The notes: generated from the letters alone by a model not told the origin. A stretch of DNA of 64,000 bases from Gambelia wislizenii (GCA_030847615.1 JAUMIR010000001.1:290806187-290870186); one strand, 5' to 3'. Counted from the stretch's first letter, positions 24,962 through 36,606 are shown. Made by a program: numbers and translations.

Positions 24962-25215
24962 TTTCTCTCTGGCTTTTCTTCGCAAACGAAGATTCAGGAA
25001 GGACTCATCCCGCGCTTTCTGCAAGCGCGCTGATGACTAAAAAGGCCAATCCGAGATAAACAAGTCCGGTTGCAAAAAGCACAGCAGAAGGTCTCCTTGG
25101 GTGATGTTTTTGGGTTGTGATTCTTTCTGCGTTGTCGTTTCTCTTCAAGACTTGTTCGTCGTGAGTTCTCAAATAAGGCTGCAGCATTGTGGATAGTGCG
25201 TCTCCATGCCTCCAT
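24962..25215 (-). mobile_element. 3' end of zinc-finger LINE, minus strand
   Basis: Reverse complement of the same tail as 40020-40490. The minus-strand frame encodes MEAWRRTIHNAAALFENSRR, a basic stretch, and an intact C-x2-C-x12-H-x3-C finger ending SHQRACRKRGMSPS, with no stop across it. The upstream continuation of the frame (25216-25371) leaves the repeat and is chance. Confidence 0.82.
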
Positions 25216-25608
25216 TCGACTAACTGAATACAGAGACAGAAACACATTCTGAGAAGGTTTATAGTGGGGAAGGGATCTGAGCAGGGTCCCTTTGCAAATT
25301 CGTTCTCCAGATAGCCAGTGGAGGCCAGCTCTGTCAAGTGCAGAGGATTTCCAAGGAGGGATGTCTTTCATTTTGTGTGACCTTTAAAGGCTGTGTGAAA
25401 TTTTCATTGATTCTGGTTCTGATAAATTCTCATCAAAAGTGAGAGGTGGTTTAAAGGATTAGTGGAAGGTACAGTCGATGTGGTTGATACCATTTACATG
25501 AAATGATGCTGACCACATCTAGCTTCACAGGGACCTAGTAAGAGTGTTGGTGCTGAATATCCAGAGTTCTCAAAGCGTATTTAAAGTTTCTAAGTGGCTT
25601 TCTTAGGC

Positions 25609-25940
25609 TGATGACACACTGCAGAAATAATACAGTTTGATACCGCTTTCATTGCCATGGCTCAGTGCTATGGAATTCTGGGATTTGTAGTTCTGTGAGA
25701 TATTTAGTCTTCTCTGGGTACATCTACACTGTAGAAATAATGCAGTTTGACACCACCTTAAAAGTGCTGCAGCTTCATCCTATGGTGTTCTGGGATTTGT
25801 AGTTTGACAAGGTCTTTTGTCTTCTCTGCCAAAGAGTGCTAGTGTTTCACAAAACTACAAATCTCAGGATTCTGTAGAATAGAGCTTGGGCTGTTAAAGT
25901 GGCATCCAACTGCATTATTTCTGCAGTGTGTGAATAGCCT
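25609..25940. mobile_element. Half copy plus full copy of hAT-like MITE
   Basis: 25609-25716 holds only the left half of the MITE (GACACACTGCAGAAATAATA through GGGATTTGTAGTTC). Directly after it, 25717-25940 holds a full-length divergent copy (ACACTGTAGAAATAATGCAG to CTGCATTATTTCTGCAGTGT). Confidence 0.7.
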
Positions 25941-25966
25941 TAGTCTCTGAATGAATAAAGTCAGCC

Positions 25967-26176
25967 CTCCATATCCAAGGATTCTGCATGCACAATTTAA
26001 ATATTTACCTCCCCCCTAAAAAAAAATTCTAAAAAGCAAATCTTGATTTTGCCATTTTCTATAAGGGACACCTTTTTACTATGCTATTACATATACTAGG
26101 ACTTGAGCATCCAGAGATTTTGGTATCTATGGGTGATCCTAGAACCAAACAAAGGAGATATCAAGGGCCCACTGTG
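25967..26176. mobile_element. Old Tigger-like MITE
   Basis: Diverged ends CAGCCCTCCATATCC and AAGGGCCCACTGTG surround the family body (GCAAATCTTGATTTTGCCAT, ATAAGGGACACC, TTTTGGTATC). No intact TA duplication could be confirmed. Confidence 0.65.
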
Positions 26177-26211
26177 CATAAAGTGCATGTTTTGAGCTGT
26201 AATTGCTTTAA

Positions 26212-26305
26212 AGCTACAATCCCATACATTGTTATCTGGGAGTAAGTCCCACTAGAAACAATTAGAAGATTCAGAGTAAATCTGCATGGGATTGTTCTGT
26301 TAGTG
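26212..26305. repeat. Short interspersed repeat with internal palindrome
   Basis: CTACAATCCCATACATTG, TGGGAGTAAGTCCCACTAG, then GCATGGGATTGTTCTG. Same roughly 85-bp family as 46521-46610. Confidence 0.55.
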
Positions 26306-28021
26306 ATTAAATGAAAGACCCACTATTTGTCTCCTCTTGTATGCCTGCTGTAAGACTATGGCTTTATGCAGTCCAGCTCTTATACTAGGGCACCCTGGTT
26401 AATTTTACAGTAATGTTTCTTGCCCTAAGTCTAGCATTTTCATTTCCCACCCACCCCACTACAGTTTTAGCAGACATAACTTTTGAGTGAAATTGGAGGA
26501 GATGATGTGGTCACTTTGGGCACCAATTCCTAGAGAGGGCACTGCTTTTCTGCCCCCATGCACACCAGTCCTGGTGCAGGTGGGATGGACGGAGTGTAAA
26601 GGTCAGCTGTAGAGCTTACACAGACTAAAACAGGAATTTGGATAGTATATCTTCTAAAATTGGGTGTAAGTGGGTGAAATCTCTGTAATTGCTTCAATTA
26701 AACAACCAAAGCTTTGGGGTCCACTTTACTTACCCACCCGCCCTTCACATTTTCAGCTCAAGAATTAAAGACTACGGTATGTGTGGCCTGAGGTCTCAAT
26801 TGCATCCTGTGTTAGTAGCTGGCAGCGTTTCCTCTGTAAAGGCCCCATTTTCTTTAAGAGGGCACATTTCAACACACATTAAGAATAGAGAGTGGATTTT
26901 AAAAAGAAAAGAAAAGCAAGAGTATGATTTCAGTAGGCAAAGCAAAAAATGTTACAAATATCCTGATCTTCTTAGAGTTAAAAAAAAATAACATAGAAAA
27001 ATAGCTGGTACGAAAGATGTAAAAGGTTTCATGACAGCTGCTATTACTTGTTTACAGAGACAATGTATTTCTCTCCAACCCTCTGAATAATAGGTTTTGA
27101 GTAATTTCTCTATTCCTTTTATAGAAACCAAATGTTGCTCTGCTAGTCTAGAAACATCCCCCTCCTTTAAAAAAAAAAAATAACAGTGACCTGTATTATA
27201 GCTGTGTGTAGTCTGGACTAAAGTAGATTCCTGGAAAAAGTGAAATTCAACTTAACATACCAACTTGCTTTGACTATAATACTTATAGTATTATAAGTGA
27301 TGAAGTATAGTAAAGAAGCCTATGTAATTATGAAACCGAACACGTGTAACCCACTAACTGATTTATTTATTTTTTACATACAGATCACTATGGGAATAAA
27401 CTACTGTATTTCACCAAATTTGAAAGTTGAGAATTCTAAATTTTAAATATGTGCCCCATTTTCCTCCTATCTGTAGCTGAATGTTATTAAAACCCCTTTT
27501 AAAAACTAGTCAGTTTCTGCTGTGTTGATTTCAGTATATGGGAGCATTAAAACACCTGCAGTCCTAATAAGGATGTAAATCTTTGCTTATTTCATTCCTG
27601 CATGTGAGAACAAATATGTTAAAAAGTTTCCTATCGCCACCCCTGCTCCCTACTAGCTGATATTTACAAAGGTTTTTGCACATTTTAAAATACTTTTTTT
27701 CACATTTTAGGAACTTTTTGCAAAAATTTCATAAAGGCCTCTGTGAGCAAAAAAAAAAGGGGGGGTTGTAAAAAAGACACAGTTTCTGTACAAAATTGTA
27801 TTTTGCACAAATTAGTACACAAATGGTTGCTTTAGGAAACCTACCTTATTTCTGAATGTATAAATTAATAAAGTTTAATAAAAAATTAATTAAAAAGAAG
27901 ATTTTGTTACAAATGAAAAACGGAATGTTTACATTTTAGGAACTTTTGACATGCTTCAACACTTCTGTGTTGCTAAATTGGGATAGCTGTGTTAAAGAAT
28001 AAATAGAATCCATAATGAACC
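26306..28021. other. Noncoding, nothing recognised
   Basis: AT-rich with several A and T homopolymer runs. The plus frame at 26689-26991 has no recognisable domain. Confidence 0.4.
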
Positions 28022-28250
28022 GTGTGTGTGTGCTTGTGTGTGTGTGTCTTCAGTTGCCTGTTAACTTATGGCGACCCCATGAATTTTCTTAGGCAAGAAA
28101 TGCTCAATGGTGGTTTTGCCACTTCCTTCCTCAGAAATATATCCTACAGCACCTGATTACATTGGTGAGCTCCCATCCAAGTAATAACCAGGGCTGACCC
28201 TGCTTAGTTTCCAAAATCAGATGGGATCTGGTGCCTTTAGGATATTAAGG
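28022..28250 (-). mobile_element. 5S-rRNA-headed Sauria SINE
   Basis: Read on the minus strand, the head (CAGATCCCATCTGATTTTGG, then AAACTAAGCAGGGTCAGCC and TACTTGGATGGGAG) is clearly 5S-rRNA-like, including the internal pol III promoter region. It is followed by the shared tail with GGGGTCGCCATAAG. The 3' end adjoins a (GT)n run at 28022-28048 on the plus strand. Confidence 0.82.
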
Positions 28251-28805
28251 AGATTTTAACTTAATTATTTTCAAGTGTATATAATTCATATATACTTGAA
28301 AATAAGTGAGTTCACAATCCTTGCTGGCCTTTGGGTAAAAAAAAAACGGGCTGAGAATCTGTTCCTCCTCACTTCTCCTTGTTACAGCTTACATTAGAGA
28401 GCAGTTTTTAGAGAACACTGCTTAATTGCAAAGTAACAATGATCCCCATAATTACACTTTCATCTCAACCTCTAAAGCATTCTGTTTACTAGATCAATGG
28501 TGTTTTTAATAGCTGCATTGCTAACAACTGAGGCTGTGGTCTATGTACTTGAAATGCTAAGCATTATTTCATAAATACTGAGTTTTGATCTTTTGAGGGA
28601 CACTGAGCCTGTTTTTTTAAAAACAGTAATGTAACCAGTACAAATAAATGAGTGAATCATTTTTCATCCTGGCAAGGAAGATCCACCAGTTGATGTTTGT
28701 TGTGCAGATGCTGAAAGCAAAGAACTTTTGTCCATAAAAAGGGTTGTGGCACACAGCTGTATTTTAGATTATAAGGGTAACACACAGGCACAACTGCCAT
28801 GAAGT
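28251..28805. other. Noncoding, nothing recognised
   Basis: AT-rich. A 14-bp inverted pair, TTCAAGTGTATATA and TATATACTTGAAAA, at about 28272-28306 forms a small hairpin. Confidence 0.4.
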
Positions 28806-29005
28806 CACTATTCCAGTGTTTCTCAACCAGGGTTCCCAAAAACTCCCAAAAGGTTGCTAGGGGTTCCTCAAGAGATTGTGACTGCGGGGAAAAAGCAATA
28901 TCAGTACTGTATATAGAATAATGTTTATGCAGGGGGTCCCTGAGACCTGAAAATTATTTCAAGGGTTCACCCAGGATAAAAAGGTTGAGAAAGTCTGCAC
29001 TATTC
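28806..29005. mobile_element. hAT MITE with perfect 8-bp target duplication
   Basis: CACTATTC occurs at 28806-28813 and at 28998-29005. The element between them (184 bp) begins CAGTGTTTCTCAACC and ends GGTTGAGAAAGTCTG, which are inverted to each other. A relative lies at 49577-49727. Confidence 0.88.
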
Positions 29006-30536
29006 AGTTTCAGTGAACTTGACAGGCCACACAAAAGAATGGAAGTTGAAGAACAGCAATATCTGCTGGGAGTGCACATTAGGAGACAGTACATTTATTT
29101 TATTTTATTTTTTTTTTTTGTATCATGTGAAATGCAGGTTTAATATCGAACAGTTACAATAAGGATATGAGCAGGAGCAGTGGGGTGGCATATCTACTCT
29201 GAGTTTTAGTCTGAATTCCAAAAGAGCTATCCAAGCTAGTCTCCCAAAATTAGTTATCCAAGGGCTTGTCTACATGGACTAAATGTCTGGTTTTGCTTGT
29301 CTCAGAGCCCTGCAGGCCATACAACGCAGGACTTTTGCCCCAGTCTGCCCCCAGGCAGTCCATACCATTCCCAGGGCAGATATGGGGCTGACACGGCGGA
29401 AAGGGGATAGGGCGGAAAGGGGATAGGGCCCGATACAGTATTAGAGAATAATGCCCAGTTCATTCCATTATAGGCAGCCAAATCCTGGACAGAGCCCCGC
29501 ATATCTGCACAAGCCCATCAGGCATGCCACCCCTCACTGCTGTCACCATATCCCTAGCTCTCCCAGAAGCCAGGAATATGTCCTTCAGCATGTGACCAAA
29601 GCTGGTCACATGCAGGGGGGCTTCAGTCACATGTTGAGGACCCCCTTCCTGCCTCCGAGTCAGCAAAGAAAATAGCAGCAGTGGTGGCTTCATGGGCCAG
29701 CATTTCTGTTTGGACTCCAGCCCATTTCATTAAGGTAACGGGGCAGAAAAGGTCAGCTCTGCAGCTACGATACATCAGCAGGGAGCCAGCATATACTGGC
29801 TCATGTACTTGAGCCCCAAGCCTCCCAGAATAACTCAGAATATATGGATGGGATGGTTTTAGTACCCTGGTGTGCTTCTAGTCCAAGAGAAGGTTAGTCA
29901 CCCTTAACTTTTATCAAAATAAATGAGATCAGGTAGTTATAGTGGTGGTATTATTAGCCGTGTAGCTATGCAATTTTAAACCTCACACTTTAGATGGCTG
30001 CAGTATTACTTTGAAAAGCACACCATTCATTCAGTCATTCGCTCCTTTACAAATGATTCTACATTCCTACTACATTAGTGCAAGTAGAGGAGAGAGAGAG
30101 AGAGAGAGAGAAGGGTGCCCCAAACTTGCGCAGTTTTTACATTTTAAACTCAGTTTAAATCATGGCACCATAGAAGAACAAAAAGGATTTTGCTGCCACA
30201 GCCGCTAACCACATTTCTTCAAGAATGAGTTCAAGTTTGCTGTAGAAAAGGATGCTATGTCTTAAGAGCAAAAGCATTTTTCACTTCCAGTGGGGTGGGG
30301 GGGGGAGAGGATACCCTGTCCGTTGTAGCTCAGGCATTTATCCTGGATCTCTCTGTTGCCTCTGTAACCTGCCACTCCCTGGGCAGTCATTTGGAAGGCC
30401 CCTGGGCTGTGGGGCCATGGTCTATCCCTAGCTACATCAGTGACTATTCTTTCCAGTGGACATTAATGTCAGTGGTACTTAAGCACAACTAACTAACTTT
30501 TAAGTCATTAAGTTTGGTTTGTTGTAGGACTAAGAT
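29006..30536. other. Noncoding; small tandem repeats
   Basis: Contains a T-run at 29098-29120, a two-copy 17-bp tandem (GGCGGAAAGGGGATAG unit) at about 29395-29428, a (GA)n run at 30086-30112 and a G-run at 30292-30305. No exon found. Confidence 0.45.
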
Positions 30537-31004
30537 TACACTTGTCCCTTCATATTCACTAGGGTTTGGTTCCAGGACCCCCTCATGGATACCAAAATCC
30601 ATGAATATTCAAGTCCCATTATATGCAGTGGCATAGTAAAATGGTGTCCCTTATATAAGATGGCAAAATCAAGGTTTGCTTTTTGGATTATTATTTTTTT
30701 AAAGAATATAGTTGTCTCTTCATATTCACTGGGGTTTGGTTCCAGGACCCCCCGTGGATACCAAAATTTGTGAATACTCAAGTCCCATTATATGCAATGG
30801 CATAGCAAAATGGTGTCACTGATATAAAATGGCAAAATCAAGGTTTGCTTTTTGGATTGTTATTTTTTAAAGAATATTTTCAAGCCATGAATACGTAAAT
30901 CCGTGAATACCAAATCTGTGGATATGGAGGGACAACTGTATTTTCAAGCCGTGAATACTTAAATCCATGGATACCAAAACCGTGGATACAGAGGGACAAC
31001 TGTA
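30537..31004. mobile_element. Tigger-like MITE interrupted by a second copy
   Basis: The outer element 30539-31002 (CACTTGTCCCTTC to GAGGGACAACTG) sits in a TA pair at 30537-30538 and 31003-31004. Inside it, 30709-30938 is a full second copy flanked by TA at 30707-30708 and 30939-30940. It interrupts the motif AAAGAATATTTTCAAGCC, which is intact within the inner copy. Ends and TA duplications fit the pogo/Tigger branch of Tc1/mariner. Confidence 0.88.
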
Positions 31005-31039
31005 TTTTATATATGTATCTTTGAAAAGGGTCCACCCCC

Positions 31040-31352
31040 CCACACACAGAACCTCTTATTTGATGAACAAGCTATTCATGTATTCGATCCATGGGGAGAG
31101 GCGAGTAAGGAATAAATATGATGATGTGATGATGATGATGATGATGTATAGTGTCATATAGCTAAAATCAGTTTGACTCAGTCTGAAACCAGAGTTGGAA
31201 AACTTACTCCTTGGACTACTTTTAGTTGTAATCCAAAAAGTAGGCTTTCCAAACTCTGGTTTCAGATTGGGTCAGATTGATTTGAGCTATGTGATTTTAG
31301 CTATGTGAACATATACAAGAATAGCTTGTTCATCAAATAAGAGGTCTTGTGT
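31040..31352. repeat. Foldback inverted repeat of about 300 bp
   Basis: A 26-bp segment at 31049-31074 (starting ACCTCTTATTTGATGAAC) is exactly inverted at 31321-31346. Further in, CTGAAACCAGAGTTGG at about 31181 pairs with CCAAACTCTGGTTTCAG at about 31250, and the arms converge on a centre near 31222. The left arm carries about 60 extra bp, including a (GAT)n microsatellite. Confidence 0.85.
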
Positions 31353-32400
31353 TTTTTGCCATGCTAGTTGTTGCCATGCTAGATGGAGGAGCTGGGGTTT
31401 GTATTACAAACAGTAACATTTTCAAGTTCTGTCCAAAATTCATCTGTAATCTTGACAAAGTTATGAAGTATTTTCCCCCCATTCCTTGTTCAGTGTTGCT
31501 AATTTCCCACCAATCCATAGTCTGCAGCAGCCAGATACCAAGTTAAAGAAAGGACATTCTGACCCCGAGTTTTTAAGATGACTCAGAAAAGGGTTTTGTA
31601 ACAGTGGCACTCATCCTGGCAGGAAGTCAGCATGCTTCAAACCTACAACTCCATTTATTTCCATTCCTTTCACTTTTGGTTTTATTACCTGTGTGTGTAT
31701 ATTACTTTATATGCCTTTGGCAAGGTATCTCTCATTCCACAGGGAACATGGGATAAAAATGATTATTTTATAAGTCATTTCTATTTTGAAAGTTTTCTCA
31801 AATGTATACAATGTTCATATTCCCCAATTCACTGAGTTTCTTTTCATTCCTGAGAAGTTAGTTCCTGAGAACACTGTAGATATTTATCAATCCACAGGCA
31901 TTTTAATTAGTATTTGCAATGCATGCAACTAGCAGAAATGAAAATATGCATGCTAGAAGCCCTGATCTTGTAAAGCTTTCTGCTTGGGTGGACTCAATTG
32001 TTCAGAGTTTTACAGACTTCAAAGTCCAGATTAGAATTTGCCTGAAGACATCTACATACTCACAGGAAACCAAGGAAGATTTTCAAATAACAGAGTGAAT
32101 ATGGTATCCCCTACTTACATCTGCATATTATTATTACTATCATTGTTAGTGATAGCATAGTCCCACTAGATTCGTTCTCAAATGTGCAGTAAAAAATATC
32201 ACACTTTTTCCTTATAGATCTGGCATCCAGAGTACAGGGGAACGCCCCATTGTACGGCAGTAAAGATCCAATAGGCCAGATAGGAACCAGGTTGATAACT
32301 GTGGGCAGCTCAGGTTCAGGTCAAATCAACCAGTCTTCATATCCTAGGATCACTGAGAATTTCACTGTGTAAACCAGAGCCCAGGAAATTTTGGCCATCC
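31353..32400. other. Noncoding, nothing recognised
   Basis: AT-rich, chance frames only. Confidence 0.4.
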
Positions 32401-32406
32401 AAATCT

Positions 32407-32900
32407 TTTGGATTACAATTCAAATCTTTCTCCTTCTTCCCCAGGACAATTTCTGCCTACACTCATCTTCCTCATCCCGTGTCCCTCACTTTCTTTCTTG
32501 TGCTCCTTCCCCCCTCCAACAGCTCATGAATACTGTAAATGCCTTCTTCCTCTCTCTCTGCGAGGCAGGGGGTTGGACTGGATGGCCCTTGTGGTCTCTT
32601 CCAACTCTGCAGTTCTATGATTCTTCTCCTTGTCCCTCTCTTTCTCCTTTTCTCACCTCTCCACATCTAGTTGCAGTCACCTTCTACTTACTTCACTATT
32701 CCCCCTTCCTTTCTCATCCTCTTTATCCTCCCACCTTCTGTATTCTCTTGCCTACATTTTATTTTTCCTTCACTATCTCTCGCTTTACCTCTCTCTTTTT
32801 CCTTCTACCCTCACTTCTATTAGCTGTGCTAACTATGGTTCTTTCTCTTTACCCATCCAACCTTTTAAAATAATTTTTCTTCCCCTACCATAAAGAAAAT
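32407..32900. repeat. Pyrimidine-rich low-complexity tract
   Basis: Long C/T-rich stretch on the plus strand on either side of a small CR1 piece. The overlapping Leu/Ser/Phe-rich frames of 160 and 87 residues are products of this composition, not genes. Confidence 0.8.
32562..32623 (+). mobile_element. CR1 LINE extreme 3' end, plus strand
   Basis: GGGGGTTGGACTGGATGGCC, then TTGTGGTCTCTTCCAACTCT and TTCTATGATTCT is the CR1 3' terminus in plus orientation. It is the only plus-strand CR1 piece I see. Confidence 0.85.
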
Positions 32901-33302
32901 GATGAAACAATGACTAAGATATGTTAGATTGTCAGCATTTTCAAGTTATAAATTCCATTAAACTCCATGGACCTTGCTTTTAAGTAAACAAAGATATGAT
33001 TGCTCTTATGGTTTCTACTGCCTTCTTGGTCTATATTACTTGTTATTTTGTTGTTACTGGTGATCATCTTCACCATCTCCACCTGCCCCAAATGTTTATT
33101 AGTAGCATTATTATGGAGATGATTAATTTTGGGATGTAGGATGATTCCACAACGTGAGTATAACTAAAAGAAAACGTGGTCAGTGAGAGTAATTGATTAA
33201 TGGGAACAACCTATTAAAAGCAACAGTTTGGAAAACTTTTTTTTTTTACTCAGAAAAAAATATTTGGTTGGACTATAGCCCCTATGTGTTGTTAAAAATG
33301 AG

Positions 33303-33519
33303 TACAGTTGTCCCTCTGTATCCACGGATTTAAGTATTCTCGGCTTGAAAATAGTCTTTAAAAACAATAATCCCAAAAGCAAACCTTGATTTTGTCATCT
33401 TATATAAGGGACACCATTTTGCTATGCCATGCATATAATGGGAGTTGAGTATTCACAGATTTTGGTATCCACGGGGAGTCCTAGAACCAAACCCCAGCGA
33501 ATATGAAGGGACAACTGTA
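33303..33519. mobile_element. Tigger-like MITE with TA duplication
   Basis: Element 33305-33517 (213 bp), CAGTTGTCCCTCTGTATCC to AATATGAAGGGACAACTG, flanked by TA at 33303-33304 and 33518-33519. Same family as 30539 and 63789. Confidence 0.88.
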
Positions 33520-34479
33520 CTTACAAAAGTGTTAAAAACAGAGCTGAGAAAGGTTTGTGTATTAGTTCTCTTCAATGTAATGCTTGGCAAACTTGATATT
33601 TTCTCATGTTAGATCTTACTCTTTTTTATAAATGACATGCTCTGAGCAACAATGGTGGATGCTTAATATACCATCCATAATGACATCACCAGGGCCCATC
33701 CCCATGATATCATTAGGAGCCAACCTCTGTAACATCACCAGAGGCCATCCCAAAATATCCTGTTTGGGCCCGGAAATCTTAGATGCTTCTGGCTAAGAGA
33801 GCCTAGTTACATGGTAAGTGTGTGGTGCATGTGTGTGTTTAATGTTATTCTTGGAAGTTGCAATCCTAAACTCACTTACCTGCAAGTTGATGCACTAAAA
33901 AGCAGTGGAATTGGCATGTATATTTCTATGACTGAGGTTTATATGCACATGAGAAACACTCTTGTGTAACTGTAAGCATCAATTCTTCACGCTTTTACTT
34001 TCTGCTAATAAACACTGAAAGATTGATGCCTAAGGTAGAAAGTTCTTCAAAATCTAAACACTTTATCCAAATTACACAAGGCCAACTTTATGCAGTCTTT
34101 TGGCTGTTCTATTCCCGTGAAGTTCAAAGTACATACGTAGCAATGTCAAGGAAAATAATGACAGGAAATAGCTTATTTCCCTTTATTTAAGAGCCCTATA
34201 TAATTAACAGTTCAGAATGTATCTTTGGTTCAGTCATAAACCTTATGCATACATCCCACTAAAGACTCAGAAACAAATTGAATGCAGGCCCTGATTGTTA
34301 TTCACTGAAGACCAGTATTACCATTGATTTCAATTTCAAGGGACAAAAGAATCAAGATTCCGTTTGTTTTAAAAGGGGAATTTGTATTATTTCTTTATAT
34401 TATTTATATAATTGACAGGAACGGACTGATAAATTTTGTGGCCTATAGCAGAGCAACAAATCCCCACTACACTGTAAAA
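33520..34479. other. Noncoding; imperfect internal repeat
   Basis: At about 33665-33765, ATGACATCACCAGGGCCCAT and AACATCACCAGAGGCCATCC mark an imperfect tandem with a period of several tens of bp. Otherwise AT-rich and unrecognised. Confidence 0.35.
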
Positions 34480-34580
34480 TCAAGGTGCATTACTGTATAG
34501 ACTCATTTATAAGTTGAACAATTTATGCCAAAAAATCTACCCCCAAAAACTGGGTCAATTTATACATGGGTCAGTATGGT
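34480..34580. mobile_element. Possible DNA-transposon end
   Basis: TACTGTATAGACTCATTTAT, then AAGTTGAACAATTTATGCC and GGGTCAATTTATACATGGGT resemble a common reptile element whose end reads as a TATA-CTCGTGTATAAG-like motif. The partner end was not found. Confidence 0.35.
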
Positions 34581-36059
34581 GCCTCTGTCTGACATGGCAT
34601 TGCTTCTGGCCTTTTGCAATGCCTGTTCAAACAATGGTGGTGGCAGCAGCTGTTTGGCACTTCCATGCTATGGAGGGGAGAGCAGAGTGGGTCGGTGCTT
34701 CTTTTATGGTAGGTTCTCTAAACCTAAAAGAATCTGTGTCAGTGTGTGTGCTCCCATGCTCCCCGTCTGGGTTCTCCAGAGCTGTACTCTCCTTGAAGTG
34801 TGCAAGGCACCAAAGAATAACTGAGCCTCAAAGCTCTACTTACAGAACTTTACTTACGGAGTATATACAAACAAGTAGCTGTCTATCTACAGGACAATCT
34901 GACAGCACCTTTGGCCACAATTCCAACAATAACAGCCCACAAAGAACATAGGCTATACTCACTTATGTACATTGTCCCTGGTATGGTTGCATCAGCCATG
35001 CTGTGTCTTGTATCAGCCATGTTGTGTCATCCTGGGCGTGTCCTGTGTGATGACAGTCCATGTCTATCACTATGTAGCAACCTTTGCCTCACGTTGCATC
35101 ATTCAGGCCTTTTAATAATCATGGTAGCAATATTCTGTCCTGTGAAGTTCTATCAGGTCTTGGCCCATGCACTGATAATCTGGCTACTGCAGACTAAAGG
35201 AAGCACAGAACCTTTCCACTTATGATTGTAGCTCAGAAGTGTCCAAACCTCAGCTATAATTATCCCCCCCCCTTATTTAACATTGTGTTAATATATTCCA
35301 GTAAAACCACTGCAGCTTAGTTTAGAAGGCATGCCAAGCCATAGGTTTAAATCTTCTTGTTCCAACCAGAGTAGACCTGTTGAATCAATGGAACTTATGT
35401 AAGTGTTGACTTAAGTTCTCATTGATGTGATGTATCTACTCTAGTTAGGCCTAATAATAAGATCCTGGCCTTGGTTTTCCTAAAACAATCTCCATAATGC
35501 TTTCAGGTTCCAGATAAATATGAGGAAAACCATGCTTTAGAGTTGCATCTGCTGAGTTTTCAGGTTTGTGAGTTCAAGCTTCCTGAGGCAGAGAAATCAC
35601 AGTAAACACAGTTTTTAAATTCAGGTGTTATCATCAACCATTAGTACAGAGTGTGATTTCAAATTTAACCTCAAGTTATATTTTCAGATCCTAGTTTGGT
35701 AAACCTATTGCAAACCATAGTTTGCAAAGTAACTTAAGCTTAGACATAACTCCAGACAATATTTGGTGTTGGGTCTGAGTACAGCTGGAGTTAATATGAG
35801 TAGAAATGTTGAAAGTAAATCGTTTAGATTTGTTTAGTTTCTTAAATTTACTTGTGCCCCATTAGGCTCCATTAAAAATGCCCCATGGCAAAAATGTTAA
35901 GGCAGCTTTTCATTTTTTTATGCCTTTGTCTGGCAGGTAAATGTTTGACACTGGTGCTAAAAACAAACAAACAAAAATCATTAATAAATGGCTCAACTTA
36001 GTGCCAAATTCCATAAGTATTATTTGTGACCATTGCCCCCTCCCTGTTTTCCTTTTGCC
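34581..36059. other. Noncoding; one palindromic repeat
   Basis: At about 35366-35445, ACCAGAGTAGACCTGTTGAA and ATGTATCTACTCTAGTTAGG form an inverted pair around AATGGAACTTATGTAAG, a short palindromic repeat. The 145-residue plus frame at 34514-34951 has no recognisable domain. Confidence 0.4.
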
Positions 36060-36270
36060 AGCAGGTTTAGACATGCTTTTAATGTATAAGCAGGGGCGCT
36101 TCTTATTGGGATATTTTATTTTTCTTTTTTAAAAAAACTTTTGTATGTTTTAAATGTTTTACTTGGTGATTTTAATTGTTTTTCAATTTTATTGTGAAGG
36201 GTCTTTTAATTGACTCTCTCTGGGAGCCAGCTTGGGTTCCAGTCTGGGAAAAAGGGGGTATACATACATA
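36060..36270 (+). mobile_element. Old L2 LINE 3' end
   Basis: The order of GGGGCGCTTCTTATTGGGAT, TGTTTTAAATGTTTTACTT, then CTCTGGGAGCCAGCTTGGGT and GGGGGTATACATACATA follows the 3' end of the L2 copy at 43650-43862, strongly diverged. Confidence 0.5.
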
Positions 36271-36606
36271 CATACAAACAAACAAACAGCTTTTTAACTT
36301 GTTCATAAATGAACTGGAATTGGACTATGCAGTGATGTGGCAAAATTTATTGCTGACACCAATCAAATGATAAAGAGGCTGGTATGAATCCACTGTGAAA
36401 AAAGGTTGCAACAGCTGAGGCTTTTTAGCTTAGTTGGGGTGGGGGAGGAAGATGAGTAAAATGGGGACATAGTAGAGACATCTAAAATTGTGAATGGTGT
36501 TGAGAATATGGATAGGGACACCTTTTTCTCCATCTCATGTAATACTAGAACCCATGGCCATTCAAAGAAGCTTAATGCTGGGATATTCAGGACAGACAAG
36601 GGAAAG

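Noticed and set aside
28022..28250. A 5S rRNA gene on the minus strand
   Set aside because: The 5S-like part is diverged and is fused directly to a SINE tail found on other copies, so it is a 5S-derived SINE.
30537..31004. Simple tandem duplication
   Set aside because: The outer copy is split exactly at TA within a motif that is intact in the inner copy, so nested insertion explains it better.
32391..32873. 160-residue Ser/Leu/Phe-rich frame as a membrane protein
   Set aside because: It is a translation of a pyrimidine-rich low-complexity tract, with an overlapping frame of similar composition and an embedded CR1 3' end.
34514..34951. 145-codon plus frame as a candidate exon
   Set aside because: No recognisable domain, no convincing splice sites, it overlaps another open frame, and it begins inside a probable transposon end.
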